From Loktanella sp. SALINAS62 (GTDB taxonomy: Bacteria; Pseudomonadota; Alphaproteobacteria; Rhodobacterales; Rhodobacteraceae): a stretch of 64,000 nucleotides of DNA. Numbering within the stretch: the stretch's first letter is position 1; the number at the start of each line of letters is the position of its first letter. Below are positions 1 to 9,010 of this stretch, piece after piece. Where the stretch lies: positions 232,755 to 296,754 of the forward strand of contig NZ_JAAFZU010000023.1 of NCBI RefSeq assembly GCF_018263905.1, given 5' to 3'. Made by a program: the position numbers and the translations under genes. A model generated the notes under the pieces. That model was not told the origin of the DNA. It searched no databases and saw only the letters and a program-made list of their open reading frames with translations.

Positions 1-236
1 GCGGGGGGTGGATACCAGCAGCAAAACGGCTATCGTTGCGATCAGAGTCGGCCCTGCGAGCCATCAGTCGCGGTTCGTGACCAGGACGTAGACGCGTCAG
101 CAGGCCTTCCTCAATATTGCCCAAATCCGGCCATGTTTTGCACATAGACTGCGATCTGGGCATAAGTGTTTAGAGTTGGGTGGAGGCTTCGATGTTTCGA
201 AATGAAGTCAACGAGCGGTGCAGACGCGGTCACGAA
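1..236. other. Left edge, no supported gene
   Basis: I see no convincing coding region here. Short open frames run in from the left edge on the plus strand and stop by about position 145; one may be the tail of a gene outside the window. A minus-strand frame leaving the window near positions 1-60 would encode a hydrophobic stretch but has no in-frame start codon. Confidence 0.4.
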
Positions 237-1169
237 ATGAAGATTCTGATCGTCGATGACGAGCCTTTCACCGTCGAATTTCTAAGGATGGCACTCGAAG
301 CTTTCGGTTTCACAAATCTGGAGTCGGCAAACAGCGCCAGCGAAGCGCTCGCCATCGTCAAAAAAGCCAACGATCCGTTCGATTGCTTTTTGCTTGATAT
401 TCAAATGCCGGACATGGACGGCATCGCGTTGTGCCAACAGCTTCGGACCGATCCAGCCTACAAGCGCGTCCCGATTGTGATGCTGACCGCGATGTCGGAT
501 CGAGCCCACATCGAACGATCATTTTCTGCCGGTGCGACCGATTACATCGTGAAACCTTTTCAGATCAATGACCTGATGAGCAGAATAGACTCTGCCGCAC
601 GTCTGAGCCGCCAGATCATATCCGCTGACCGGCTTGTACGTCAGATCGCTTCGGCATGTCAGGGTCAGGCAACGCCCTTGGGGTTAAAGTTTGAGGACGC
701 CATCAGTTTCGACGGCACCCCTGGATACCTGGAGCAGCCGACATTCAGAAATTACATTGAACGGATGGAACGAAGCCAGTTTCGCTATGGCGGGGTCGCG
801 TCGGTCAAGCTGCAGAACGCGTCGGACCTGTTCGACTGTTCGACACCCCAAAGTTTTCTCGGTCTCCTTGTCGAAATGAGCGATGTTCTTTCAATCGCGT
901 TGAAATTCGAAGATTGCCACTTCACCTACGGCGGGTCCGGATGCTTTCTTGTCGTCAAACTTGCCCCCGACAAACCGAAGTTCCAAAACGAGGTCGAGTT
1001 TCTGGTCAAGAAAGAGCTTTCGCGCGCAGACCTGCGCTATCCAGAGAGCGACAATAACCCAGTCAACGTCTCTGTTGGCCGGGTTTTCCGCAACGCTTCG
1101 GGTGAATACGGCAGCATCGACGAAACCCTGGCACGCGCTCGAAAGCGGGTTCAAAGAATCTACGCTTAG
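237..1169 (+). CDS. Response regulator with degenerate GGDEF-like output domain
   Basis: A 310-residue two-component response regulator. The N-terminal receiver domain (residues 1-120) has the acidic pair D7-D8, the phospho-acceptor D54 in LLDIQMPDMDG, T84 and the conserved lysine K106 in YIVKPF. I chose the ATG at 237 because MKILIVDDEP is a typical receiver start; an in-frame GTG at 180 would add 19 unconserved residues. The C-terminal part looks like a decayed diguanylate cyclase. YGGSGC near residue 231 sits where GG(D/E)EF belongs, followed by VNVSVG and an ARARKRV-type final helix. If so it should not make cyclic-di-GMP and may act by binding a partner. No sensor kinase is adjacent, so it is an orphan regulator. 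The receiver call is firm; the GGDEF relationship is inference. Confidence 0.8.
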   Translation: MKILIVDDEPFTVEFLRMALEAFGFTNLESANSASEALAIVKKANDPFDCFLLDIQMPDMDGIALCQQLRTDPAYKRVPIVMLTAMSDRAHIERSFSAGATDYIVKPFQINDLMSRIDSAARLSRQIISADRLVRQIASACQGQATPLGLKFEDAISFDGTPGYLEQPTFRNYIERMERSQFRYGGVASVKLQNASDLFDCSTPQSFLGLLVEMSDVLSIALKFEDCHFTYGGSGCFLVVKLAPDKPKFQNEVEFLVKKELSRADLRYPESDNNPVNVSVGRVFRNASGEYGSIDETLARARKRVQRIYA

Positions 1170-1290
1170 GCAACTGTCCTCTCGCCTCGGGCCGTAGGCC
1201 GCTTTCACAATTACCAAGGTGACCGTGCGCGGGGCGGAACCTCCCTGCCGTCACATCGGTTTGGCTCGACATAGCGAAAGGGTAAAAACC

Positions 1291-1479
1291 ATGTCTCCGC
1301 GTGTCATCCTATGGGGGTCAGTCGCCATTCTTTTGATTGGCACAGGCATCCTGACCCTCCCCCTGCGTGCCAACCTGGGTGACGAAGGCCTGCACTGGCT
1401 CGTCCCTTTGGCCTACTTTCTGATGCTGTTCGGGGCCATTGGCTTGGCCGTCGGATGGTTTCGCAAGAAGAATAACTGA
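1291..1479 (+). CDS. Small two-helix membrane protein
   Basis: A 62-residue protein with two predicted membrane helices (about residues 5-22 and 34-55) separated by a short loop containing RANLGDEG, and a basic tail RKKNN. The ATG at 1291 begins the first helix directly. An upstream in-frame start at 1219 would add an Arg/His-rich segment without family character. I do not recognise the family. It is probably inner-membrane with no enzymatic domain. It stands alone between the response regulator and another membrane protein, all on the same strand. Confidence 0.55.
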   Translation: MSPRVILWGSVAILLIGTGILTLPLRANLGDEGLHWLVPLAYFLMLFGAIGLAVGWFRKKNN

Positions 1480-1557
1480 CACCTGCGCAACGGCCTTCGA
1501 GGCAACGGCATGCGTGACAGTCACTGATCAGCTTTTCGTGCTGCGGAGGACAAACGC

Positions 1558-2061
1558 TTGCGGCGCTCAGCGATCCTGCGACGGTTGATAGAAAGAATGA
1601 AGCAGATCAGACGCCATATCCAGCTGACTGAAACAGCGCGCATTCCGTGGGATGGTTTCATCCTTGGGTGGGCGGCGATGTTACCATTTGCGGTTCTCGC
1701 TGCGGGTATATGGTTGTTTGGCTTGGACCCTGAACCCGCTGCAGCGCTCGCGCAGCTTTGGGGCGGCGCATTATTGCTGTTTTTTTCAGGGGTGCGCCGG
1801 GGGTTGAGTTTCCGAACCAAAGGCGGACCTACGCTGCGACAGCTTGCTAGTTTTGCGTTGTTGTTCTGTGCCGGGCTGCTTGTCCTGATCTCGCCCCTTG
1901 GGATCGCACTCGGCATTTTAGCTGGTGCATTTGCTGCGCTTGCTTGGGAAGACGTGTCAGCAGCCTCACGCGCAGAAGTGCCGCTGTATTTCAGGAACCT
2001 CCGCCCGACCCAGATGCTGTTTGGAATTGTAACGGTCTTTCTTTGCTGGCTCGCGGCTTGA
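1558..2061 (+). CDS. DUF3429-like integral membrane protein
   Basis: A 167-residue protein with a basic N-terminal tail (residues 1-30) and about four hydrophobic segments (about 34-56, 61-78, 92-125, 150-167). It starts with TTG, supported by a strong ribosome-binding site GGAGGA at 1545-1550, seven bases upstream. The pattern IPW...LGWAAMLPF followed by FFSGVRRGLSF resembles the DUF3429 family of small proteobacterial membrane proteins. That assignment is from memory of the pattern and is moderate. No function is known. Confidence 0.6.
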   Translation: MRRSAILRRLIERMKQIRRHIQLTETARIPWDGFILGWAAMLPFAVLAAGIWLFGLDPEPAAALAQLWGGALLLFFSGVRRGLSFRTKGGPTLRQLASFALLFCAGLLVLISPLGIALGILAGAFAALAWEDVSAASRAEVPLYFRNLRPTQMLFGIVTVFLCWLAA

Positions 2062-2335
2062 AACAAGATCACGTTTTAGGTTTTTGACCCGTCGCCAATC
2101 GCGCGAATGATCCGCGTACCTATCGCAATTCCCAACAGGTGGCCCACGTTGTTCGCAAGGAAGATGCAATCCAAGGAGAGGTATAGTGGCCACGTAGTTT
2201 TTTAGGGAAACTACGACTGACATAGAAAGTTCCACCTTTGACGAAGGCGAAACTGGAAAAAAAGATCTCCGACATGATCTACGGCTGCCAGGAATGGATA
2301 AAAGCTGGGGCGAAAACAAAGGCAGACGGAAGATT
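2062..2335. other. Intergenic spacer, no gene seen
   Basis: Between the DUF3429-like gene and the 3' end of the tRNA. On the minus strand the sequence just past the tRNA is T-rich (about 2300-2335), which could help end tRNA transcription, but I find no clear hairpin. No coding pattern is visible. Confidence 0.4.
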
Positions 2336-2411
2336 TGGTGCCGCATGAGGGATTCGAACCCCCGACCCCATCATTACGAATGATGTGCTCTACCGACTGA
2401 GCTAATGCGGC
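2336..2411 (-). tRNA. tRNA-Thr (anticodon CGU)
   Basis: Read on the minus strand this folds as a full cloverleaf of 76 nt. The acceptor stem is GCCGCAT/ATGCGGC, the D arm is GCTCAGTCGGTAGAGC, and the anticodon stem is CATCA/TGATG with loop TTCGTAA, giving anticodon CGT, which reads ACG (Thr). The T arm contains GGTTCGAATCC, the discriminator is A, and the CCA end is encoded (2336-2338). The 5' end lies 44 nt downstream of the hemY stop on the same strand, so read-through from hemY is possible. Confidence 0.97.
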
Positions 2412-2454
2412 TTTCGGGATGCCAATTAGCACCCCGTTGGCGTTCGGGAAAGAC

Positions 2455-3921
2455 CTATTTTTCGGTTGTGCGGTCGTCGGTCTTGCCTGGAATCGGGTCC
2501 AGCACGTCAGCGTCGGTCACCGTCATCGTATTCACGGGCGCGGGCTTTTGTCCGACAATCAGCGGCAGCATTTCGGTGCCCGTCGGCATGGCGACTTCAC
2601 CGGCCGGGGGTCTCTTCCATGCCAACGTATCAAAGGCCGAACAGTTTTCGCAGACCGGCGACCAGTTCGCATGGATATGTTGGCAGTTTTCGCAGATCCA
2701 CTGCGGCCCACGCGGCGCCGTCAGCGCGCGGGTCAACCAGCCACGCACAACAGCGTCGTCCGACCCTTCACCACGTTCAATGGCCGCCATCAGCGTCAGA
2801 CTGCGACCCGTCGGATCATCAGTGACCAAATGGCCCAAGGCGCGTTTCGCTTCGGGAAAATTTTCGGCGGCGATGTGCAGTTCCGCCAGCAACATCCGGG
2901 TTTCGGGATGATCGGGATTTTGTTTTGTCAGGGTGCGGAATCGTTTCAAACGCGCTTCTGGCGTTTCCTTCGGTTCGATTTCGGCAAAGGCGGCGGCGAT
3001 GTCAGGATGCGGTGTCACGCCCCACGTCTTTGACAGGATCTTGGACGCCTTGCGTTGTTCGCCTTTTTCGATGTGGGCACGTGCGGCCATGATGGCCGCG
3101 GGCACCAGATCGGGTGACAGCCGGTTTGCTTCTATCGCGGATTCGCGTGCTTTCATGTCCTGACCTTCGTCCATGACATCCTTGGCTTCGGACAGGGCCA
3201 GAACGGCATCGCGTCGCTTGTGGACGTCGCGCGGAAGGTTGCCAGATTTCAGTTTCGCGCCCAGCGTTTCGCGCGCGCCTGACCAGTCCGATTTCTCTGC
3301 CTGTAGCTTGAGCAAGGTATCCTGAACGCCTTCGTGCTGCGGCTTGATGTCGAACGCCTTGCGGGCAAGGCCCAGCGCCGTGTCGTTGTCACCCGCCCGC
3401 AACTTTTGCTGCATCAGGCCGTGCACCCCCACAAATCGGGTCGAATCCTTGGCCACCAAAGCGCGATAGCTTTCTTCGGCGGTGCGACTGTCCCCAGTCA
3501 TTTCCGCAGCCTGCGCTTTCAGCAAGGTGGTCAGGTCCGGGCGATCAAGATATTTATCGGCGCGCTTTGCCTTGGTCATTGCCAGATGGCCCTCACCTCC
3601 GGCCATTGCAAACAGGCTGTCGGACAAGGCTTCGAAACCCTTGCGTTCGCGGTTGCGATCGAAATGGCGCGAAATAGCTGTCTGATCGCCGTTAAGGAAA
3701 CGAAAGACTGCGTAAAGCAGCTTCAGCAATTTTAGACCGACCCAGACCAGCACGACCAAGAAGATCAAGGCGAATACCATTTGCAGCGCGCTCAATGCGA
3801 TTTCGTAGCCGCCGATGGCAAGGATCGCACCGCCCTGCATGTCCATCAGTTGCACCGCGCCCCACGTCAAGGCCGTGACGATAGCGACAAAGACCGCGAT
3901 CTTAAGAAGTGTCGAAATCAT
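2455..3921 (-). CDS. hemY: HemY-type TPR membrane protein of haem biosynthesis operon
   Basis: A 488-residue protein with two N-terminal membrane helices (about residues 5-25 and 40-65), then tetratricopeptide-like helical repeats. A conserved C-terminal segment holds two CxxC pairs (CENCQHIHANWSPVCENC, about 408-425), which look like a small zinc ribbon. This is the HemY family of the proteobacterial hemCDXY cluster. It is not the protoporphyrinogen oxidase also called HemY in Gram-positives. The biochemical role is unclear. It follows the mitofilin-like gene by 10 nt and hemD lies further upstream, which supports the assignment. The CxxC-rich tail fits alphaproteobacterial members. Confidence 0.88.
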   Translation of the reverse strand: MISTLLKIAVFVAIVTALTWGAVQLMDMQGGAILAIGGYEIALSALQMVFALIFLVVLVWVGLKLLKLLYAVFRFLNGDQTAISRHFDRNRERKGFEALSDSLFAMAGGEGHLAMTKAKRADKYLDRPDLTTLLKAQAAEMTGDSRTAEESYRALVAKDSTRFVGVHGLMQQKLRAGDNDTALGLARKAFDIKPQHEGVQDTLLKLQAEKSDWSGARETLGAKLKSGNLPRDVHKRRDAVLALSEAKDVMDEGQDMKARESAIEANRLSPDLVPAAIMAARAHIEKGEQRKASKILSKTWGVTPHPDIAAAFAEIEPKETPEARLKRFRTLTKQNPDHPETRMLLAELHIAAENFPEAKRALGHLVTDDPTGRSLTLMAAIERGEGSDDAVVRGWLTRALTAPRGPQWICENCQHIHANWSPVCENCSAFDTLAWKRPPAGEVAMPTGTEMLPLIVGQKPAPVNTMTVTDADVLDPIPGKTDDRTTEK

Positions 3922-3931
3922 AGGTCAGCCC

Positions 3932-5068
3932 TCAATTTGCGGTCAGGTTGGTGTCAAGCTGGTTGACAGCTTCGACGGCAGCGGCGCGTTGGTCGGCCAG
4001 CGCGATCCAGTCGGACATGGCGGCGCGCGGCGCTTCGGAAAGTGTTTCCAGCTCTGCCAAGGCATCGTTCAGGCGCCCGTTGCGCAGCGCATCTTCGGCC
4101 CGGCTCAGGATGGCATCCGCAGAATTTCCCTCGCGGGGCGCAGTTGACCTGACGTTCATCTGGGTCCGCAGGAATGCACCCAGACCACCCGCATCATCGC
4201 CGTCTTCGCCAGACGTGCGCGCGGCATCCAGTGCCAGACGTGCTGCTTCGGGATATGCTTCGCGCAGTGATTCCATGGTCGGCACACCGTCCTGCGCAAC
4301 GGCCGTCAGGGCATCCGGTATGGACGCGTCCAGCGCGTTTTGCAGATCGTTCAGCGCCGTGGTCATGGGCGCACCGCTTTCGATGGCACCCTGCACGCGG
4401 GCCAGCGCGGCCTTGGCCGTTTCTGTGCGTGCGCCTTCGATGGCATCGTTGCGGATGCTTTCCGCTTCGTCACGGATCGTATCCAGTTCCGCCTGCAATT
4501 CATCGCGCTGTGCTTGCAGTTCTGCGGTTTGATTCGCGATTTGCTGGCTTAGCACCTGCACCGCTTCGGCTTGCGCGTCTTCTCCGATGATCGGGGTTGC
4601 GGGATCGGTCACAGCGGTTGGCAGTTCGGAAAACTGTGTTTGCAAATCCGTCAATCCGCTTTGCAGATCGGCAATCGCTGTTTCCAGATTGCTGGTGTCT
4701 GCCGCAGGCATCGCGTCGATATCGGCGCGTATCTGATCCAGCTGCGTTTGCACATCGTCCGCTGCCACGTCGTTTTCTGCCGCGACCGTGTCAGCGGGAA
4801 ACGTCGGACTAGCACTGATCTGCACCCATGCCAGACCATAACCAATCAGTCCGGCCACCAGACCCCCCATCGCCATGGGCAAAAACACAGGACGGCGCGG
4901 CGCGGCGGCTTGCTGTGACGGCTGGGTTTGTGCGGCCGCCGGCTGAGGTGCAGCAGGTGCCGGGGTGTTTGACAGGTCGTTTTTCTGCGCTGGAATCGTT
5001 GGGGGTGGCATTGTCGTTTTTGCCGATGTGGTATCTGGGGATGCCCCCTGCGTCGGTGTCTTCGCCAC
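3932..5068 (-). CDS. Bacterial mitofilin (Mic60 homologue, COG4223)
   Basis: An inner-membrane protein of about 378 residues. It has a Pro/Ala/Gln-rich N-terminal segment, one membrane helix (FLPMAMGGLVAGLIGYGLAW), a long coiled-coil region rich in Gln, Glu and Ala, and a C-terminal helical domain. This is the architecture of alphaproteobacterial Mic60/mitofilin, ancestor of the mitochondrial MICOS subunit that shapes cristae; homologues of this family affect intracytoplasmic membranes in purple bacteria. I favour the GTG at 5068 (VAKTPT...), preceded by AAAGGG. An alternative GTG at 5134 lies just past the hemD stop and lacks a ribosome-binding site. Placement between hemD and hemY is the usual alphaproteobacterial context. 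Confidence 0.85.
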   Translation of the reverse strand: MAKTPTQGASPDTTSAKTTMPPPTIPAQKNDLSNTPAPAAPQPAAAQTQPSQQAAAPRRPVFLPMAMGGLVAGLIGYGLAWVQISASPTFPADTVAAENDVAADDVQTQLDQIRADIDAMPAADTSNLETAIADLQSGLTDLQTQFSELPTAVTDPATPIIGEDAQAEAVQVLSQQIANQTAELQAQRDELQAELDTIRDEAESIRNDAIEGARTETAKAALARVQGAIESGAPMTTALNDLQNALDASIPDALTAVAQDGVPTMESLREAYPEAARLALDAARTSGEDGDDAGGLGAFLRTQMNVRSTAPREGNSADAILSRAEDALRNGRLNDALAELETLSEAPRAAMSDWIALADQRAAAVEAVNQLDTNLTAN

Positions 5069-5143
5069 ATCTAACCCTTTCTTGCTGCCATACGCCTGTC
5101 TTTCGCGCCAACTCTGCGACGTTAGCCTGCTCACTCGCCAGCC

Positions 5144-5848
5144 TCAAGCACTGCCGGGCTTTGGCCAGATTGCTGAAAATAGCTTCAACGTCGTCTCTAA
5201 CATCCCATCTGCGCTGGGATGCGCTGCGGTCAAGGTTTGGGTTGGGTCAAATTTAGCAGCCGCCTGCGCCACGGCATCACTCATTGCGACGACGTATACC
5301 GGCGCGGTGCGATCCGGCAAATTCAGGATACCGGCGGATCGCGGCGAAAACAGGGGCGCGACAAGCGGCGCATCTGCGTGCGCGGCTGCCAATAACGCCT
5401 TTGGCGGGTGCAAGGCGATCTGACGGTAAACAACGACGGTATCGCAGGTCAGACCCGCATGCGTCAGCGTTTCGGCCACGGCCCCCCGCCTATGCGCGCC
5501 CGCCAGATGTACCAATCGGCCACCCGGACGATCCGCCAGGATCAGCGCCACAAGTGCCTGTGCATCACCATTGGCAACCATGGGCGCATAGCCCCGCGTC
5601 GCGGCCGCCTGCCCCGTCGCCTGACCGACGCACCACGCCACCCTGCCCATGCCAGCGGGCGCTAGCATCACCCCATTGACCGAGGTAAAGATCATGGCGT
5701 CCGCATCAGGAACGTCTGCACCCGTCGATACAACACGAAACGCAGGTGCCAGGATCACGCGCGGCGTCCAACCCAGTCCGGCAGTGACCGCCGCGGCAAA
5801 TTCGGCCCCCTTTGGTGCGGGTCGGCTGATGATCAGAACAGGGGGCAT
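5144..5848 (-). CDS. hemD: Uroporphyrinogen-III synthase
   Basis: A 234-residue enzyme that cyclises hydroxymethylbilane to uroporphyrinogen III with inversion of ring D, in the cytoplasm. HemD sequences are very divergent. The assignment rests on the two-lobed pattern (ISRPAPKG near the start, IFTSVNGV around residues 50-57, [41 protein letters not shown]) and on the hemD-mitofilin-hemY order. I chose ATG at 5848 because [10 protein letters not shown] is the canonical N-terminus; the longer frame to 6004 overlaps tsaD on the other strand. The gene diverges from tsaD with 68 nt between them. Confidence 0.85.
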   Translation of the reverse strand: MPPVLIISRPAPKGAEFAAAVTAGLGWTPRVILAPAFRVVSTGADVPDADAMIFTSVNGVMLAPAGMGRVAWCVGQATGQAAATRGYAPMVANGDAQALVALILADRPGGRLVHLAGAHRRGAVAETLTHAGLTCDTVVVYRQIALHPPKALLAAAHADAPLVAPLFSPRSAGILNLPDRTAPVYVVAMSDAVAQAAAKFDPTQTLTAAHPSADGMLETTLKLFSAIWPKPGSA

Positions 5849-5916
5849 GGCGCGCCGTTGTTGTTGAAGCTGCGGGCAAGTGTTACCTGCACCTTCAGTT
5901 AGCGCAACAGGCCCCC

Positions 5917-7011
5917 ATGACCCGACCCCTGACCATCCTTGGTATCGAAAGCAGCTGTGACGACACCGCCGCAGCCGTCGTACGCGGCACGGAAGAGGCA
6001 GCACAGGTCCTGTCGTCGATCGTCTTTGCCCAAACCGATCTGCACGCGGATTTCGGCGGTGTCGTGCCGGAAATCGCCGCCCGCGCCCATGCGGAAAAGA
6101 TCGACCACTGCGTCGAAGCGGCCCTGACGCAGGCCGGATTGACCCTGACCGATTGTGACGCCATCGCCGTGACCGCCGGTCCCGGCCTGATTGGCGGTGT
6201 GCTGTCGGGTGTCATGTGCGCCAAGGGTCTGGCCGCCGCGACCGGCCTGCCGCTGATCGGGGTCAACCATCTGGCCGGGCACGCATTGACGCCCCGACTG
6301 ACCAATGCGGTGCCGTTTCCCTATCTGATGCTGCTTGTGTCCGGCGGGCATTGCCAGTTCCTGATTGCCCACGCCCGCGACCGGTTCGAACGGATCGGCG
6401 GCACCATCGACGACGCCCCCGGCGAAGCCTTTGACAAAACCGCCCGACTGCTGGCCCTGCAGCAACCGGGCGGGCCATCGGTGGAACGCGCCGCACACGC
6501 CGGTGATCCAAAACGATTCAAACTGCCCCGTCCGCTTTTGGACCGCGATGATTGCGATATGTCCTTTTCGGGGCTGAAAACCGCGCTGCTGCGCGCGCGT
6601 GACAGCGTCATTGGCCCGGAACAGACCCTGACACAGCGCGATCAGTCCGATCTGGCAGCAGGATTTCAGGCCGCTGTCACAGATGTTTTGACAGCCAAAA
6701 CTGCCCGCGCGCTGGATCTGTATCTGCTGTTGCAACCGACCACACCGACACTGGCCGTTGCGGGTGGCGTCGCCGCAAACATGGCAATCCGCGGCGCTTT
6801 GACCGACCTGTGCGCACAGCGCGGAACGGCCTTTCTTGCCCCGCCCCTGCCGCTTTGCACGGACAACGCCGCGATGATCGCCTATGCTGGTCTGACGCGG
6901 TTCGCGGCGGGCGAACAGGACGACCTGACATTGACCGCCCGGCCGCGCTGGCCATTGGACGAAACCGCCCCCGCGATGCTGGGATCGGGGAAAAAGGGGG
7001 CCAAGGCATGA
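5917..7011 (+). CDS. tsaD: tRNA N6-adenosine threonylcarbamoyltransferase TsaD
   Basis: A 364-residue protein that transfers the threonylcarbamoyl group to A37 of ANN-decoding tRNAs. The N-terminal [11 protein letters not shown] motif, the metal-binding HLAGH (HxxxH, about residues 118-122) and the later [19 protein letters not shown] and [11 protein letters not shown] segments are all present. Length is normal. It starts a rightward operon and overlaps gpsA by ATGA. The partner TsaE is in this window at 16581. Confidence 0.97.
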   Translation: MTRPLTILGIESSCDDTAAAVVRGTEEAAQVLSSIVFAQTDLHADFGGVVPEIAARAHAEKIDHCVEAALTQAGLTLTDCDAIAVTAGPGLIGGVLSGVMCAKGLAAATGLPLIGVNHLAGHALTPRLTNAVPFPYLMLLVSGGHCQFLIAHARDRFERIGGTIDDAPGEAFDKTARLLALQQPGGPSVERAAHAGDPKRFKLPRPLLDRDDCDMSFSGLKTALLRARDSVIGPEQTLTQRDQSDLAAGFQAAVTDVLTAKTARALDLYLLLQPTTPTLAVAGGVAANMAIRGALTDLCAQRGTAFLAPPLPLCTDNAAMIAYAGLTRFAAGEQDDLTLTARPRWPLDETAPAMLGSGKKGAKA

Positions 7012-7955
7012 TCGGTATCATGGGCGCGGGTGCATTTGGTACGGCACTGGCCATCGCGCTGGCGCAGGATGGCCGCGATGTGACTCTGTGGGCCCGCACA
7101 ACGCAGGATTTGATCAGCACCCGCCGCAGCGCAAAGCTGGATGTCCCGATCCCCGACACGGTGCGGATCACCGACGACGTTGAACAGCTTGGTTCGGCTG
7201 AATGTGTTCTGATGGCCATTCCCGCACAGACCCTGCGTCCGTTGCTGCAAACCCATGCCACCGTGTTATGCCGGAAACGTATCGTCGCGTGTTGCAAGGG
7301 AATTGATCTGGAAACGCTGACCGGTCCGGTTGCGGGCATCCGCGCGACGCTGCCCGACGCCACCGCCGCGATCCTGACCGGGCCATCGTTTGCCGCCGAT
7401 ATTGCGCGGGGGCTTCCGACGGCACTGACGCTGGCCTGCGCTGACGGACAGGTGGGTGCAGCACTTCAATCCGTTTTATCGACCCGCACGCTGCGACTGT
7501 ATCGCACAACTGACACAATCGGGGCGGAACTGGGCGGGGCGCTGAAAAATGTTATCGCCATCGCGTGCGGTGTTGCGATCGGTGCCGGGTTGGGCGACAG
7601 CGCCCGCGCGGCGCTGATGACACGCGGTTTTGCGGAAATGCAGCGGCTTGCTGCGATCCTTGGCGCTGATCCCCAAACGCTTAACGGGTTGTCCGGACTT
7701 GGCGATCTGGCGCTGACCTGCACATCGGACCTGTCGCGCAATTACCGGCACGGCATCGCACTTGGGTCAAAGACCAGTGTGACGGATGGCGTCACGGTCG
7801 AAGGCGCGGCCACATCTATCGCAGTCGCCAATCTGGGCCGCCTGCGCGCCGTCGATTTGCCGGTTTGCGCTGTAGTTGCTGACTTGTGCGCACAGAAAAT
7901 CAGTGTCGAAGCTGCCTTGCAGACCCTACTTTCTCGCCCACTCAAAGAGGAATAA
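7008..7955 (+). CDS. gpsA: Glycerol-3-phosphate dehydrogenase [NAD(P)+]
   Basis: A 315-residue cytoplasmic enzyme that reduces dihydroxyacetone phosphate to sn-glycerol-3-phosphate for phospholipid synthesis. It shows the Rossmann [10 protein letters not shown] at residues 5-14, [23 protein letters not shown] and the C-terminal-domain [15 protein letters not shown] with the catalytic lysine. The ATG overlaps the tsaD stop by four bases (ATGA), so the two are translationally coupled. The EVE-domain gene follows after one base. Confidence 0.97.
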   Translation: MIGIMGAGAFGTALAIALAQDGRDVTLWARTTQDLISTRRSAKLDVPIPDTVRITDDVEQLGSAECVLMAIPAQTLRPLLQTHATVLCRKRIVACCKGIDLETLTGPVAGIRATLPDATAAILTGPSFAADIARGLPTALTLACADGQVGAALQSVLSTRTLRLYRTTDTIGAELGGALKNVIAIACGVAIGAGLGDSARAALMTRGFAEMQRLAAILGADPQTLNGLSGLGDLALTCTSDLSRNYRHGIALGSKTSVTDGVTVEGAATSIAVANLGRLRAVDLPVCAVVADLCAQKISVEAALQTLLSRPLKEE

Positions 7956-7956
7956 C

Positions 7957-8379
7957 ATGGCCCATTGGCTTTTCAAATCCGAACCCGATGTCTTTGGCTG
8001 GGACGATCTGGTCGCCAAAGGTGACGCTGGATCGGAATGGGACGGCGTCCGAAACTATCAGGCGCGCAATGCGATGCGCGACATGGTGATCGGTGACACC
8101 GGGTTTTTCTATCACTCGCGCAGCGGGCTGGAAATTGTCGGTATCGTCGAGGTCATTGCCACGGCGCATCCCGACAGCACCGCAACCGACGACCGCTGGG
8201 ACTGCGTCGATGTCAGGGCGCTGCGCGCCCTGCCCCGCCCCGTCACGCTGGACGAGATAAAGGCAGACGTGCGGCTAGCCGATATGGCACTGGTCAAGAA
8301 CCCGCGCCTATCCGTGCAGCCTGTAACCGATCTGGAATGGGCTTTGGTGCTGAAACTGGCGGAACAGCCCAGCACTTGA
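7957..8379 (+). CDS. EVE-domain (PUA-like) protein
   Basis: A 140-residue single-domain protein of the EVE/PUA-like superfamily. The start MAHWLFKSEPDVFGWDDL and the WDGVRNYQARNAMRDM motif (about residues 28-43) are diagnostic. EVE domains are thought to recognise modified bases in DNA or RNA; the ligand is not known for this stand-alone subgroup. The ATG at 7957 has AAAGAGGA upstream and lies one base after the gpsA stop, so it is the third gene of the tsaD-gpsA operon. Confidence 0.92.
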   Translation: MAHWLFKSEPDVFGWDDLVAKGDAGSEWDGVRNYQARNAMRDMVIGDTGFFYHSRSGLEIVGIVEVIATAHPDSTATDDRWDCVDVRALRALPRPVTLDEIKADVRLADMALVKNPRLSVQPVTDLEWALVLKLAEQPST

Positions 8380-8420
8380 TACACGCGTACGGTGTCGGCA
8401 TCACCGATCAGACGCTGTTG

Positions 8421-8490
8421 GACCCGGAAAATACCGGGTCAGGGCTGCACCGTCACATCTGTAAGACCCGCTACGATAGCGGGCCTTTGC
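8421..8490 (+). terminator. Two tandem hairpins after the tsaD-gpsA-EVE operon
   Basis: Hairpin 1: GACCCGG (8421-8427), loop of 6, CCGGGTC (8434-8440). Hairpin 2: CCCGCTA (8467-8473), loop CGA, TAGCGGG (8477-8483), followed by CCTTTGC. The weak T-run makes the second only a fair intrinsic terminator. They sit between converging genes and could serve both strands. Confidence 0.5.
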
Positions 8491-8505
8491 AATGGTGCGT
8501 GGCGA

Positions 8506-8847
8506 TCAGGAATAAACGGATTCTTTGCCAAAGTGTTTTGTCAGCAAATAATAGATGACGGCCCGATATTTGTTGCGGTTCGATCGACCATAGGTTTCGA
8601 TTGCCTTTTGGACGCCGCCCATCAATTCCGGCCCATCGGGCAGGCCAAGCTTCTTGCGCAGAAACCCATCGACGACCCTCTGCAGTTCTTCGGTGTCACT
8701 ACTCGCCACGGTGCTGGCGTCGGCATTATAGATCGACGGACCGCAGCCGATGGTGACCTTTGTCAAAAGATCCATGTCCGGTTCCATGCCGCAATCGTTG
8801 CGCAGGTCTTCGGCGTATTTCTGAATCAGATCGTCGCGTTTGCCCAT
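8506..8847 (-). CDS. DUF2853 family protein
   Basis: A 113-residue acidic, soluble, all-helical protein. The opening GKRDDLIQKYAEDLR, the central KVTIGCGPSIYNADAS and the end YGRSNRNKYRAVIYYLLTKH match the conserved DUF2853 family, whose function is unknown. Length is typical. It is monocistronic, converging on the EVE-domain gene with tandem hairpins between. Confidence 0.9.
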   Translation of the reverse strand: MGKRDDLIQKYAEDLRNDCGMEPDMDLLTKVTIGCGPSIYNADASTVASSDTEELQRVVDGFLRKKLGLPDGPELMGGVQKAIETYGRSNRNKYRAVIYYLLTKHFGKESVYS

Positions 8848-8950
8848 AGTCGTGTCCTTCCTTGTTCCCGGCCCTTGCCGACCGCGCGATCACGCTAACG
8901 TGTGGCTGACCCACGGGACAAGAAAAAAGAACCTATGACAAGTTTCTACG

Positions 8951-8987
8951 AAAAACGGCGCCATGACCGATGTGGTCACGGCGCCGT
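8951..8987 (-). terminator. Rho-independent terminator of ahcY
   Basis: A 14-bp stem with one mismatch: left arm 8955-8968, loop GATGT, right arm 8974-8987. On the minus strand it is followed by a T-run (A-run at 8951-8955 on the plus strand). It starts 24 nt after the ahcY stop. Confidence 0.85.
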
Positions 8988-9010
8988 AAATTGCCATCAG
9001 GCTGGCTGGA

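Noticed and set aside
2455-3921. HemY as protoporphyrinogen oxidase
   Set aside because: No FAD-binding motif; this is the TPR HemY. HemJ at 36152 supplies the oxidase activity.
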